A DNA stretch of 14,243 nucleotides from Chloroflexota bacterium (GCA_030613705.1 JAUWLJ010000014.1:1-14243), one strand, 5' to 3'; counted from the stretch's first letter, positions 8,448-14,243 are shown. Translations and numbers: made by a program. Notes: generated by a model not told the origin, from the sequence alone.

Positions 8448-8663
8448 TTAGAAGGGTACAACCCGCTCAAATACCAAGAGCATGAGACTGCCAACTATGC
8501 AGGTCATCATAAAGAGCATTATGGCGATCAGCAGGCGCTGCGCGGCAGTCATGCCCAGGAGTTTTCCCCGTGGGCTGGCAGGTGGAACTTCCTCAAAGTA
8601 CTCTGTGGTTTCATCTTCAAAATATGGGGAGGCATTTGCCTCTTTACGAAAGTCGTCCAACAT
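8448..8663 (-). CDS. Small single-helix membrane protein, unknown function
   Basis: 71-residue protein not matched to a named family. Residues 1-33 are hydrophilic and acidic (DDFRKEANASPYFEDETTEY); a basic/Pro linker with GMTAAQR leads into one strong hydrophobic helix at about 43-65 (LLIAIMLFMMTCIVGSLMLLV), then FERVVPF at the C-terminus. Likely topology is cytoplasmic N-terminus with a membrane anchor. Start at ATG 8663 is supported by AGGAG (8671-8675) 7 nt upstream; the same frame extends seven codons to a TTG that would place the ribosome site inside the gene, so it is rejected. Lies 100 bp downstream of birA on the same strand and converges on gyrA. A layout of GMTAxQR followed by a single helix is one I associate with conserved hypothetical proteins of Anaerolineae; that is recollection, not a search result. 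Confidence 0.7.
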   Translation of the reverse strand: MLDDFRKEANASPYFEDETTEYFEEVPPASPRGKLLGMTAAQRLLIAIMLFMMTCIVGSLMLLVFERVVPF

Positions 8664-8670
8664 GGTCTGT

Positions 8671-8675
8671 CTCCT
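8671..8675 (-). promoter_or_regulatory. Ribosome binding site of the 71-aa membrane protein
   Basis: AGGAG on the minus strand, 7 nt before the ATG at 8663. It decides the start against an upstream in-frame TTG at 8684. Confidence 0.7.
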
Positions 8676-8744
8676 GAAAGACAATTCTACCTATGCTCCG
8701 AACTACAGTCATACGGGGAAAGGGTAGACCTTGAACCCTAAGCG

Positions 8745-8777
8745 ATTATAGTTTAACCCATTTCTATGATCTGTCAA
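8745..8777 (-). promoter_or_regulatory. Possible promoter for the small membrane protein gene
   Basis: On the minus strand a perfect TTGACA (8777-8772, inside the 3' end of birA) is followed by a perfect TATAAT (8750-8745). The 21-nt spacer is longer than the usual 16-18 nt, which weakens the pairing; the TATAAT may work alone. The leader would be about 75 nt. Confidence 0.3.
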
Positions 8778-9552
8778 ACTTCCTTAAATGGATTTCGCCA
8801 GCCTGGAAGAATACTTCTTCTCCGTTTGGGAGTGCCATACGCAGCGAGCCATCACTCCTCAAACCCAATAAACGTCCTATGACTGGCTCAGATCCTTCTC
8901 TGAGCAGCTGAACCCACTCCCTCTGATAAACCAGGTTCCCTTCCCAAGCCTGGAGAAATTCATCCTGATCGATGTCCATCAGCCTGGATAACAACACCCT
9001 CAGCACCTCCCTCAGGAGTGTCCACCGGTCTATTGGGCTGCCGAGAGCGGTCTCCACACATGTTGCGGGAAAGTCTGCTTCGCTCTCAGGGGGTACTGAA
9101 TCGGGTGCAACATTGATGCCAATCCCCAGCACAGCTGACCGGATTTCATCTCCCTGCCAATCCGCTTCCACCAGTACACCGGTTAGCTTCCTTCCGCCGA
9201 CAAGTACATCGTTGGGCCACTTGATCTGCGCTTGCAGATCATATTCCCTCTGCAAGACTTCACACACTGCCAGTGCTCCTAAGCCTGTTAGACGGGGTAT
9301 AGAGGCTGATTCAATCTGCTCTGGTCGCAAGATCAGGCTGAAGGCTAAACCAGCTCCGCGTGGTGTGAACCAGGCACGTCCACTCCGTCCCCGACCGGCA
9401 GTCTGTTCATCAGCTACAACTAGCGAAAGGTGCGGCACCCCATCTTCAACCCAACGTTCTGCTTGGGCGTTGGTTGAGTCCAGAACATTAAAGTAAGCCA
9501 TTGAGCCAAGGTGCAAGTCAGCTAATATCGATTGAAGGGCGTGGAGATCCAT
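8764..9552 (-). CDS. birA: Biotin--[acetyl-CoA-carboxylase] ligase, monofunctional
   Basis: Activates biotin with ATP to biotinyl-5'-AMP and transfers it to the lysine of biotin carboxyl carrier proteins. The 262 residues cover the catalytic domain and the small C-terminal domain but lack the N-terminal winged helix of bifunctional E. coli BirA, so this is a group I enzyme that should not repress transcription. Key motifs: LDSTN (24-28), the adenylate-binding loop GRGRSGRAW (53-61), KWPNDV (111-116) with the conserved lysine, GRKLTGVLVE (120-129), and GIGINV (143-148). Upstream of ATG 9552 there is no convincing ribosome site; a TAGAAT -10-like hexamer lies 6 nt before the ATG, hinting at a leaderless message. 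Followed on the same strand by the 71-residue membrane protein. Biotin dependence implies acyl-CoA carboxylases elsewhere in the genome. Confidence 0.95.
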   Translation of the reverse strand: MDLHALQSILADLHLGSMAYFNVLDSTNAQAERWVEDGVPHLSLVVADEQTAGRGRSGRAWFTPRGAGLAFSLILRPEQIESASIPRLTGLGALAVCEVLQREYDLQAQIKWPNDVLVGGRKLTGVLVEADWQGDEIRSAVLGIGINVAPDSVPPESEADFPATCVETALGSPIDRWTLLREVLRVLLSRLMDIDQDEFLQAWEGNLVYQREWVQLLREGSEPVIGRLLGLRSDGSLRMALPNGEEVFFQAGEIHLRKFDRS

Positions 9553-9711
9553 CAGGCTATTCTATCCTAGAATAAACAGGCACGAATGGTCGGGGAGGAT
9601 ATTGATTCTGCACATCACGCTCAGGTGATTTAAGGGAGATCTAAATAGTCGACATCTTAACTTTGCACAATGGGGATTCTACTACTTTGGACTAGCACTC
9701 CCATCTAATAT

Positions 9712-9740
9712 TTGACAAGTGCAGCTGACTTTGTTACACT
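9712..9740 (+). promoter_or_regulatory. Sigma-70-type promoter for the hydroxyacid dehydrogenase
   Basis: Perfect -35 TTGACA (9712-9717), an ideal 17-nt spacer, and -10 TACACT (9735-9740, 4 of 6 matches). Predicted start near 9747, giving a leader of about 95 nt that carries the TCCCACA repeat array. Best promoter in the window. Confidence 0.65.
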
Positions 9741-9782
9741 GCCTGAAGTCTTGATGCAAGAACTCGTTCAATGCCATATTTA

Positions 9783-9821
9783 TCCCACAGTTATCCCACA
9801 AAATCCCACACTTTTCCCACA
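9783..9821 (+). repeat. Four helically phased TCCCACA direct repeats in the dehydrogenase leader
   Basis: TCCCACA occurs exactly at 9783-9789, 9794-9800, 9804-9810 and 9815-9821, that is at steps of 11, 10 and 11 bp, close to one helical turn, separated by A/T-rich spacers of 3-4 nt. The array lies downstream of the predicted transcription start and ends 20 bp before the ATG at 9842. It resembles a set of protein-binding iterons or a repeated RNA-binding element. The first two copies (TTATCCCACA) look like DnaA boxes with an extra C, so they are not true DnaA boxes. Confidence 0.8.
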
Positions 9822-9841
9822 TTTACTCAGAAATAACCAAC

Positions 9842-10861
9842 ATGACATCATCGATAAAGGTATTAATCACAGTTCAATTTTCTGCAGAATTGCTCGACCA
9901 AATCGAAGCAGTTTCGCCACGCCTGGTGATAACCACGCTTGAAGCAAAAAAGATGGAAGACATACCGGAGGAGGTATGGCAGGATATTGAAATTCTTTAT
10001 ACGCATAAAATTGTTCCCACACCAGACCTGGCTCCGAACCTGAAATGGATCCAGTTTCACAGGGCGGGTAATGAGCGTTTTATGGATGCACCGATCCTGG
10101 ATAAACCCGATTTGATCGCTTCTTCAATGAGCGGCGCCTCTGCCCCTCAAGTCGCTGAATATGTGTTGGAAATGACACTGGCATTGGGTCATCGTTTGCC
10201 AGACATTATCGATCATCAAAAACGGGCGGAATGGCCTGCAGACCGGGGTGATATCTATTCACCAGTGGAATTGAATCAGAGCACAATTGGTATCGTTGGG
10301 TATGGCAGCATCGGGCGTGAGGTCGCCCACCTGTTGCAAGCATTTGGCGCGACTGTCTTGGCGACGAAATATGATGCAAAGTACCCAGCTGATCCCGGGT
10401 ATATGATTGAAGGGTCTGGTGACCCAGAAGGTGATTATGTTCACCGGCTTTACCCGGCTCAAGCCCTGAACTCCATGTTAAAAAAATGCGATTTTGTGGT
10501 GGTATGTGTGCCTTTAACCCAAGACACAAAAAATTTGATCGGCATTGAGCAGCTGTCTGCGATGAAATCCACTGCTTTCCTGATCGATGTCTCTCGGGGA
10601 GGCATAATCGAGCACGCCGACTTAATCGTTGCTTTGGAAGAAGGACAGATCGACGGTGCAGCGCTTGATGTTTACCCTGAAGAACCACTCCCGGAAGATA
10701 ATCCCATCTGGAAATTCCCCAATGTGATCCTGACCCCCCATATCGCCGGGGTGTCTCGCTACTATAATCAGCGGGCAGTTGCGCTGTTTGTGGAAAACTT
10801 AAGCCGCTATCTGGAGGGACATAATCCACTAAACCTGATCGATCTCCAACGGGGTTATTGA
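9842..10861 (+). CDS. D-isomer-specific 2-hydroxyacid dehydrogenase
   Basis: NAD(P)-dependent enzyme interconverting a D-2-hydroxyacid and its 2-oxoacid; 339 residues, normal length. The NAD-binding motif is VGYGSIG (152-158) and the catalytic triad is present: Arg252 in DVSRGG, Glu281 in DVYPEEPLP, and His300 in TPHIAG; the Arg-Glu spacing of 29 equals that of E. coli SerA. Between the Rossmann beta-strand pair and LNSMLKKCDFVVV there is a longer loop (about 178-208, with PGYMIEGSGDPEG) than in classic family members, marking a subfamily of unassigned substrate. The start at ATG 9842 has no ribosome site; no alternative in-frame start exists upstream before a TGA, so translation is non-Shine-Dalgarno. 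Preceded by a clear promoter and the TCCCACA array; followed at about 100 bp by an M20 peptidase on the same strand. Substrate (glyoxylate/hydroxypyruvate, lactate or other) cannot be told. Confidence 0.9.
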   Translation: MTSSIKVLITVQFSAELLDQIEAVSPRLVITTLEAKKMEDIPEEVWQDIEILYTHKIVPTPDLAPNLKWIQFHRAGNERFMDAPILDKPDLIASSMSGASAPQVAEYVLEMTLALGHRLPDIIDHQKRAEWPADRGDIYSPVELNQSTIGIVGYGSIGREVAHLLQAFGATVLATKYDAKYPADPGYMIEGSGDPEGDYVHRLYPAQALNSMLKKCDFVVVCVPLTQDTKNLIGIEQLSAMKSTAFLIDVSRGGIIEHADLIVALEEGQIDGAALDVYPEEPLPEDNPIWKFPNVILTPHIAGVSRYYNQRAVALFVENLSRYLEGHNPLNLIDLQRGY

Positions 10862-10897
10862 GGTTGGCAGCTGAAATTCTGGACCCCTGACATACAG

Positions 10898-10909
10898 CAG
10901 CAATTGCTG
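10898..10909. promoter_or_regulatory. Perfect 12-bp palindrome upstream of the M20 peptidase
   Basis: CAGCAATTGCTG is a perfect palindrome in the 106-bp gap between the dehydrogenase stop and the M20 start, about 34 bp upstream of a TATAAT. It may be an operator. Low certainty; a 12-bp palindrome can occur by chance. Confidence 0.3.
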
Positions 10910-10942
10910 GAGAGAACATTCTGCGGATCATGATCTCTACGA

Positions 10943-10948
10943 TATAAT
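10943..10948 (+). promoter_or_regulatory. Candidate -10 box close to the M20 peptidase start
   Basis: Perfect TATAAT with no recognisable -35. A transcript would begin near 10955, only about 13 nt before the preferred ATG at 10968 and next to the AGGA ribosome site. Suggests the peptidase may have its own promoter besides read-through from the dehydrogenase. Confidence 0.35.
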
Positions 10949-10967
10949 TTTCATAGGAATGGTTAAA

Positions 10968-12113
10968 ATGACGCTTGAAAAATTGCAAACTAAAATCAAG
11001 GGGTACCAGTCCAGCATGTTAGAGGCATTAGAGCAGCTGGTTAACCTCGAATCACCCAGCACAGATAAACCAGCCTTAGATTCTTATGCCCAGAAGTTAG
11101 CCGCCCGTTTTGAAACTTTGGGGGCTGAGATAACCCTGATCCCCAACCCGACTAGTGGCCCTCAACTTGCAACCACCTTGCGAACGCCACAGAATAGTTC
11201 GAAAAAACCAGGTTTGCTTTTATGCCATTACGATACCGTCTGGCCCTTGGGAACGATAGAGCAGCAGCCTTTCCGAGTTGATGGCAACAAGGCTTATGGT
11301 CCGGGGGCTTATGATATGAAAGCCAGCCATCTAATGGCTGAATTTGCCTTGCGGGGGATCACTGAGGTTGGATTGCAGCTGCCGCGACCGATCGTTATTC
11401 TATTCACTTCCGATGAAGAGATCGGCAGCCTGACCTCAAGAGGTATTATCGAAGAGCATGCTCTGCAATCCAAGTATGTCCTGGTGCTGGAACCACCCAC
11501 AGCTGAGGGGGCTTTGAAGACTGCCCGCAAGGGTGTTGGGAACTTTATCCTGCAGGTAAAAGGGCGCGCGGCCCATGCCGGCAGCCAACCAGAACTAGGG
11601 ATCAGCGCGATCAATGAACTTGCCCATCAGATCCTATATCTCCAAAATTTGGCTGATCATGAACAAGGTACAACTGTTAATGTTGGCGTTATTAAGGGAG
11701 GAACACGCAGCAACGTGATCGCTGCTCGTGCAGAAGCGATAATCGATGTGCGCGCCTGGACTCAACAGGAAGCAAAACGAATTGAAAATACGATGGGAAG
11801 CTTACAACCCGTATCACCCGGAGTGGAATTAGAAGTTCAAGGAGGCTTCAATCGGCCACCGATGATTCGTAGTGAAGCCAGCGCCGATCTTTTCCACGAG
11901 GTTCAACAGATAGGAGCCAAGCTCGGGCTGGATCTACAAGAGGGTTCAACTGGGGGAGGTAGTGATGGCAATTTCACCGCTGCATTGGGTGTGGCGACCT
12001 TAGATGGGTTAGGCGCCATGGGCGATGGCGCACATGCCAGTCACGAACATATCCTGGTCTCCGACCTGCCAGTACGTACCGGGTTATTGGCGGCAATTCT
12101 TTTAGAACTATAG
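10968..12113 (+). CDS. M20-family zinc metallopeptidase (ArgE/DapE/CPG2-like)
   Basis: Cytosolic di-zinc amidohydrolase/exopeptidase. Counting from the ATG at 10959 (384 residues) the metal-site residues are His90 and Asp92 (CHYDTVWP), bridging Asp119 (GAYDMKA), general base Glu153 and ligand Glu154 (TSDEEIGS), Glu178 (VLEP), and His359 (GAHASHEH); subtract 3 for the preferred start. HYDTVWP and the VLEPP region are closest to glutamate carboxypeptidase (CPG2)-type members, which cleave C-terminal glutamate or related N-acyl amino acids, but specificity cannot be read from motifs. The dimerisation domain spans about residues 190-295 (GRAAHAGSQPE at 202-212). Two ATGs are possible; 10968 has AGGA 9 nt upstream, whereas the ATG at 10959 abuts that site. 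Probably linked to the dehydrogenase upstream; followed by a strong bidirectional terminator. Confidence 0.92.
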   Translation: MTLEKLQTKIKGYQSSMLEALEQLVNLESPSTDKPALDSYAQKLAARFETLGAEITLIPNPTSGPQLATTLRTPQNSSKKPGLLLCHYDTVWPLGTIEQQPFRVDGNKAYGPGAYDMKASHLMAEFALRGITEVGLQLPRPIVILFTSDEEIGSLTSRGIIEEHALQSKYVLVLEPPTAEGALKTARKGVGNFILQVKGRAAHAGSQPELGISAINELAHQILYLQNLADHEQGTTVNVGVIKGGTRSNVIAARAEAIIDVRAWTQQEAKRIENTMGSLQPVSPGVELEVQGGFNRPPMIRSEASADLFHEVQQIGAKLGLDLQEGSTGGGSDGNFTAALGVATLDGLGAMGDGAHASHEHILVSDLPVRTGLLAAILLEL

Positions 12114-12131
12114 CGAACGATCAGTAAAGAA

Positions 12132-12209
12132 GCAAAACCTTGAAATTTCTTATCCCCGCTGCAAGCAGACGGGGCATTACAGAAATTTCCCCTTTGGGTC
12201 AGGTTTTGC
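12132..12209. repeat. Three-tier nested palindrome downstream of the M20 peptidase
   Basis: Outer arms GCAAAACCT (12132-12140) / AGGTTTTGC (12201-12209); middle arms GAAATTTCT (12142-12150) / AGAAATTTC (12181-12189); inner arms CCCCG-CTGC (12154-12162) / GCAG-A-CGGGG (12165-12174, one bulged A, 2-nt apical loop). All three pairs are nested, so the 78-nt segment can fold as one long interrupted hairpin as RNA or as a cruciform. The outer and middle tiers are perfect 9-bp repeats; an 11-nt unpaired bulge lies on the right between them. No coding content. Could be a structured RNA, a small palindromic repeat (REP/MITE-like) or an elaborate 3' end. Confidence 0.7.
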
Positions 12210-12221
12210 CACATGCTTGGA

Positions 12222-12261
12222 ACCCCCGCAGCTTGCTGGGGGTATTCTGCTTCGCAGAATA
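12222..12261. repeat. Two further tandem hairpins
   Basis: First hairpin: ACCCC (12222-12226) with CAG (12229-12231) pairs with CTG (12236-12238) and GGGGT (12239-12243), with a two-base bulge and CTTG loop. Second hairpin: TATTCTGC (12243-12250) / GCAGAATA (12254-12261), perfect 8 bp with a TTC loop. They share base 12243, so they would compete or stack. Neither has a T-run, so they are not ordinary terminators. Confidence 0.6.
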
Positions 12262-12263
12262 AA

Positions 12264-12300
12264 AGGGCTCCTTTTTTCACTCTGGAGCCCTATCGTTTTT
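12264..12300. terminator. Bidirectional intrinsic terminator between M20 peptidase and PIG-L deacetylase
   Basis: AGGGCTCC (12264-12271) / GGAGCCCT (12284-12291), perfect 8-bp stem, 12-nt loop. On the plus strand it is followed after 4 nt by TTTTT (12296-12300). On the minus strand the stem is followed directly by TTT (from the A-run at 12261-12263). It lies between two convergent genes and can serve both. Confidence 0.8.
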
Positions 12301-12312
12301 GCGTTTACTGAG

Positions 12313-13071
12313 TTAAGACTCTGCGGGGATTACACGCCCGTTGGTCTTCTCCCAATCCTCATCACTGACCAACGTCACCACACGAAACCCTTCGGCATAA
12401 GCCATTTCTTTGCCCTGACCGCGTTCAGCTGCCCATTCCTTGATGCGCTCCTCTGGATCCCAATCCTTCATCTGTGATTTGTGAGCTCGCAAAGCAGCAA
12501 TTTTGACATCTATGGTGTTCTCGATATTGACGAACAAATCGCTCCCATCCCAACCGGTGACATAAACCTTGCGTGGCTTATGCGCGGTGATATCTTCCTC
12601 ACCCAGTTCCTCAAACAGGTTTGGCTGTCCTGCTGCCGGGAAGGTGGCATCCAGGGCTACCGTGGCAGCCGCACGATGGTCGGGATGGTTTATGTAGGTA
12701 TCCCCAGCCCAGACAATGGTCGGATCTCCACAGATAACAATCTCTGGTTTAAAACGGCGAATCTCCCGCACCAGTTTTTTTCTCAACTCTAAAGTAGGCT
12801 GCAGCATGCCATCTGGTTCTCTCAGAAATGTGACATCCTTCACGCCAACCATCTCAGCCGCGGCGAGCTGTTCTTTTTCGCGAATTTCAACAGCCTTATC
12901 CTTGGTCATCCCGGCTTCAGCGATGCCAACCTCTCCGCTGGTGCAAAGAACATAAGCGACTTTTGTTCCCCCTTGAACCCAACGTGCAACAGTTCCTGCG
13001 CATGAAAACTCAATGTCATCCGGGTGAGCAACGATCACCATGACGCTCTTAGGTATGTAAAAAGTACTCAT
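12313..13071 (-). CDS. PIG-L/LmbE-family N-acyl deacetylase
   Basis: Zinc-dependent deacetylase of the PIG-L/LmbE family, whose members remove N-acetyl groups from N-acetylglucosaminyl conjugates (GlcNAc-PI, mycothiol and bacillithiol precursors, diacetylchitobiose) and related compounds. At 252 residues it is the usual length. The zinc-binding AHPDDIE (15-21) supplies His16 and Asp19, with Asp18 as likely base; NHPDHR (128-133) supplies His132 as third ligand and His129 as catalytic histidine. ATG 13071 is the first possible start (an in-frame TAA is two codons upstream). A strong GAGGAGG lies 13 nt upstream, a longer than normal spacing. Divergent from the radical SAM gene and convergent with the M20 peptidase; no thiol-biosynthesis partner (BshA/C, MshA/C) is visible, so substrate is open. 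Confidence 0.92.
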   Translation of the reverse strand: MSTFYIPKSVMVIVAHPDDIEFSCAGTVARWVQGGTKVAYVLCTSGEVGIAEAGMTKDKAVEIREKEQLAAAEMVGVKDVTFLREPDGMLQPTLELRKKLVREIRRFKPEIVICGDPTIVWAGDTYINHPDHRAAATVALDATFPAAGQPNLFEELGEEDITAHKPRKVYVTGWDGSDLFVNIENTIDVKIAALRAHKSQMKDWDPEERIKEWAAERGQGKEMAYAEGFRVVTLVSDEDWEKTNGRVIPAES

Positions 13072-13084
13072 AAATTAAGTATAT

Positions 13085-13091
13085 CCTCCTC
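13085..13091 (-). promoter_or_regulatory. Strong but distant ribosome binding site for the PIG-L deacetylase
   Basis: GAGGAGG on the minus strand, 13 nt before ATG 13071, against an optimum of 5-9 nt. No nearer in-frame start exists because of a TAA just before the ATG. The spacing may lower translation. Confidence 0.6.
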
Positions 13092-13104
13092 GGGGAACTA
13101 TATC

Positions 13105-13133
13105 TTGACAATTTTACCCCTTTTTTCTGTAGT
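13105..13133 (+). promoter_or_regulatory. Possible promoter for the radical SAM gene
   Basis: Perfect TTGACA (13105-13110), 17-nt spacer, TGTAGT (13128-13133, 4 of 6). It would give a leader of about 190 nt. A second perfect TTGACA at 13201-13206 has only a poor T-rich -10 match, so the choice is uncertain. Confidence 0.35.
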
Positions 13134-13264
13134 TTGAAAAGTGCAAATTGAATGACTGAGGCTAACCACACTGCAGCATGAGTGATCCGATTCCTGACTT
13201 TTGACACTTGCGAAGCAGATCATTTTTTAGTAACCTCAAGGCAGACAGGACTGCTCATCATTGT

Positions 13265-13284
13265 TTTGGATGTTTAAATCCAAA
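13265..13284. promoter_or_regulatory. Inverted repeat upstream of the radical SAM gene
   Basis: TTTGGAT (13265-13271) and ATCCAAA (13278-13284), perfect 7-bp arms around GTTTAA, ending 47 bp before the start codon. Could be an operator or a small leader hairpin. Not a terminator: no T-run follows. Confidence 0.35.
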
Positions 13285-13331
13285 TGCCGGTGTAGACGAC
13301 GAGATTCAGCATTACACAAAGGAAGGTTGAC

Positions 13332-14234
13332 ATGGAACTAACTGGCCTGCATATACTCCTGACCTATCAGTGCAACTTTGAGTGCGATCACTGTTTTGTC
13401 TGGGGTAGCCCCTGGCAAGTAGGGACATTTTCCTTGAGCCAGCTAGAGGATGTGCTGAACCAGGCCAAAGATGTTGGCACGATAAAATCGATTTATTTTG
13501 AGGGCGGAGAGCCATTTCTCTATTACCCGATCCTGGTCAAAGCAGTAAGTTCAGCCATCAATCAAGGATTCCAAGTCGGGATCGTATCCAATGGCTATTG
13601 GGCAACCACGCCGGAAGACGCCCATGAATGGCTGAAGCCTTTCGTTGGTCTGCTGGAGGATCTCTCAGTGAGCAGCGATCTGTTTCATTATGATGAAACG
13701 CTCAGCCGCCAAGCCAAGAACGCCAGCCAGGCAGCGAAGGATCTTGGCATCCCCATAGGCACCATCAGCATTGCCCAACCGGGTAGCGATAGCGCTGATC
13801 CTGCGATCGGCCAGCTGCCCCCAGATGATTCCGGAGTGATGTATCGCGGACGGGCAGCTGAGAAACTTGTTGAAATGGCTCAATTGAAACCATGGACTGA
13901 ATTCAACGAATGCCCTTATGAAGATTTACGTGAACCCGGGCGTGTCCATCTGGATCCGTTAGGGAACCTGCATATCTGCCAGGGAATCAGTATCGGCAAC
14001 CTGTTCGAGAGACCACTAAAGGAAATCTGCGTCATGTACGATCCAGATCTACACCCGATCTGCGGTCCATTATTGTCAGGCGGCCCCGCGGAGCTGGTAC
14101 GTGCCTACGAATTACCACTCAAGGAGGATTTTGCTGATGCCTGTCACCTGTGTTACACCGCCCGACTTTCTCTAAGAGAGCGCTTTGGAGAGATCCTGGG
14201 ACCGGATCAGGTATATGGGGGCTATGCTGCCTGA
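13332..14234 (+). CDS. Radical SAM protein with C-terminal cysteine cluster (SPASM/twitch-like), substrate unknown
   Basis: 300-residue enzyme of the radical SAM superfamily, which uses a [4Fe-4S] cluster to cleave S-adenosylmethionine into a 5'-deoxyadenosyl radical. The cluster motif is C14-x3-C18-x2-C21 (YQCNFECDHC), followed by the SAM-contacting EGGEP (57-61) and a VSNGYW strand (85-90). The C-terminal half carries six more cysteines (194, 216, 233, 244, 271, 274), with VHLDPLGNLHIC (205-216) and GNLFERPLKEIC resembling the start of a SPASM or twitch domain that binds an auxiliary Fe-S cluster; ACHLCYTAR supplies a late CxxC. Homologues with this layout modify peptides or proteins or act in cofactor synthesis. 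AAGGAAGG lies 5 nt before ATG 13332. No precursor peptide or partner is certain inside the window; the gene ends 9 nt before the edge. Superfamily certain, function unknown. Confidence 0.9.
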   Translation: MELTGLHILLTYQCNFECDHCFVWGSPWQVGTFSLSQLEDVLNQAKDVGTIKSIYFEGGEPFLYYPILVKAVSSAINQGFQVGIVSNGYWATTPEDAHEWLKPFVGLLEDLSVSSDLFHYDETLSRQAKNASQAAKDLGIPIGTISIAQPGSDSADPAIGQLPPDDSGVMYRGRAAEKLVEMAQLKPWTEFNECPYEDLREPGRVHLDPLGNLHICQGISIGNLFERPLKEICVMYDPDLHPICGPLLSGGPAELVRAYELPLKEDFADACHLCYTARLSLRERFGEILGPDQVYGGYAA

Positions 14235-14243
14235 TTACTATTA

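Noticed and set aside
8418..8741. 107-codon plus-strand frame over the small membrane protein
   Set aside because: The minus-strand frame has a proper ribosome site and a clean soluble-plus-helix layout; this one has neither.
8972..9496. 174-codon plus-strand frame inside birA
   Set aside because: Antisense to conserved BirA motifs; low-complexity Ser/Pro/Arg composition.
9783..9821. DnaA-box cluster or replication origin
   Set aside because: The repeats read TTATCCCACA, one base longer than the DnaA box TTATCCACA, and the third and fourth copies lack the TTA. No dnaA, dnaN, recF or gyrB is nearby.
9783..9821. CRISPR array
   Set aside because: Repeats are 7 bp with 3-4-bp spacers, far too short, and no cas gene is present.
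9712..9942. 76-codon plus-strand frame in the dehydrogenase leader
   Set aside because: It starts within the -35 box of a good promoter, translates the repeat array and overlaps the dehydrogenase in another frame.
10206..10988. 260-codon open frame on the minus strand
   Set aside because: It lies antisense to the well-supported hydroxyacid dehydrogenase, has no recognisable domain, and its composition is that of a complementary frame.

Overview
The window reads as an ordinary chromosomal segment of a free-living bacterium, with dense genes on both strands and moderate base composition. The flavour of the proteins (GyrA, a BirA without an N-terminal helix-turn-helix, a small one-helix membrane protein beside birA, a GltD-like flavoprotein, and a D-2-hydroxyacid dehydrogenase with an extended NAD-domain loop) suggests Chloroflexota, probably class Anaerolineae. 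That assignment is recognition-based inference; no rRNA or tRNA gene is present to test it.

Layout from the left: (1) the 5' part of murJ (lipid II flippase) runs leftward out of the window; (2) cutA, divergent from murJ; (3) a leftward two-gene MacB/FtsX-type ABC exporter, ATPase then permease, overlapping by 4 bp; (4) a 304-bp divergent regulatory region with a CRP/FNR-like palindrome; (5) a rightward gltD-like NAD(P)H/FAD/Fe-S oxidoreductase without a gltB partner; (6) gyrA with its own leader and a strong terminator; (7) leftward birA followed by a 71-codon one-helix membrane protein; (8) a rightward pair, D-2-hydroxyacid dehydrogenase and M20 metallopeptidase, behind a promoter with a perfect -35 box and a leader carrying four helically phased TCCCACA repeats; (9) a 199-bp spacer packed with four consecutive hairpins, the first a three-tier nested palindrome; (10) a leftward PIG-L/LmbE deacetylase; (11) divergent from it, a rightward radical SAM protein with a C-terminal cysteine cluster.

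Most genes are housekeeping: cell-wall precursor export, DNA topology, biotin attachment, metal tolerance and redox/nitrogen metabolism. The right third (about 9.7-14.2 kb) is more accessory: a 2-hydroxyacid dehydrogenase, a zinc amidohydrolase, an N-acyl deacetylase and a radical SAM enzyme, each substrate-unassigned. I see no complete novel multi-gene system, no CRISPR array, no insertion sequence and no phage gene. The features most worth a second look are non-coding: the TCCCACA array, the nested-hairpin spacer, and a possible extended -10 promoter that would give murJ a nearly leaderless message.
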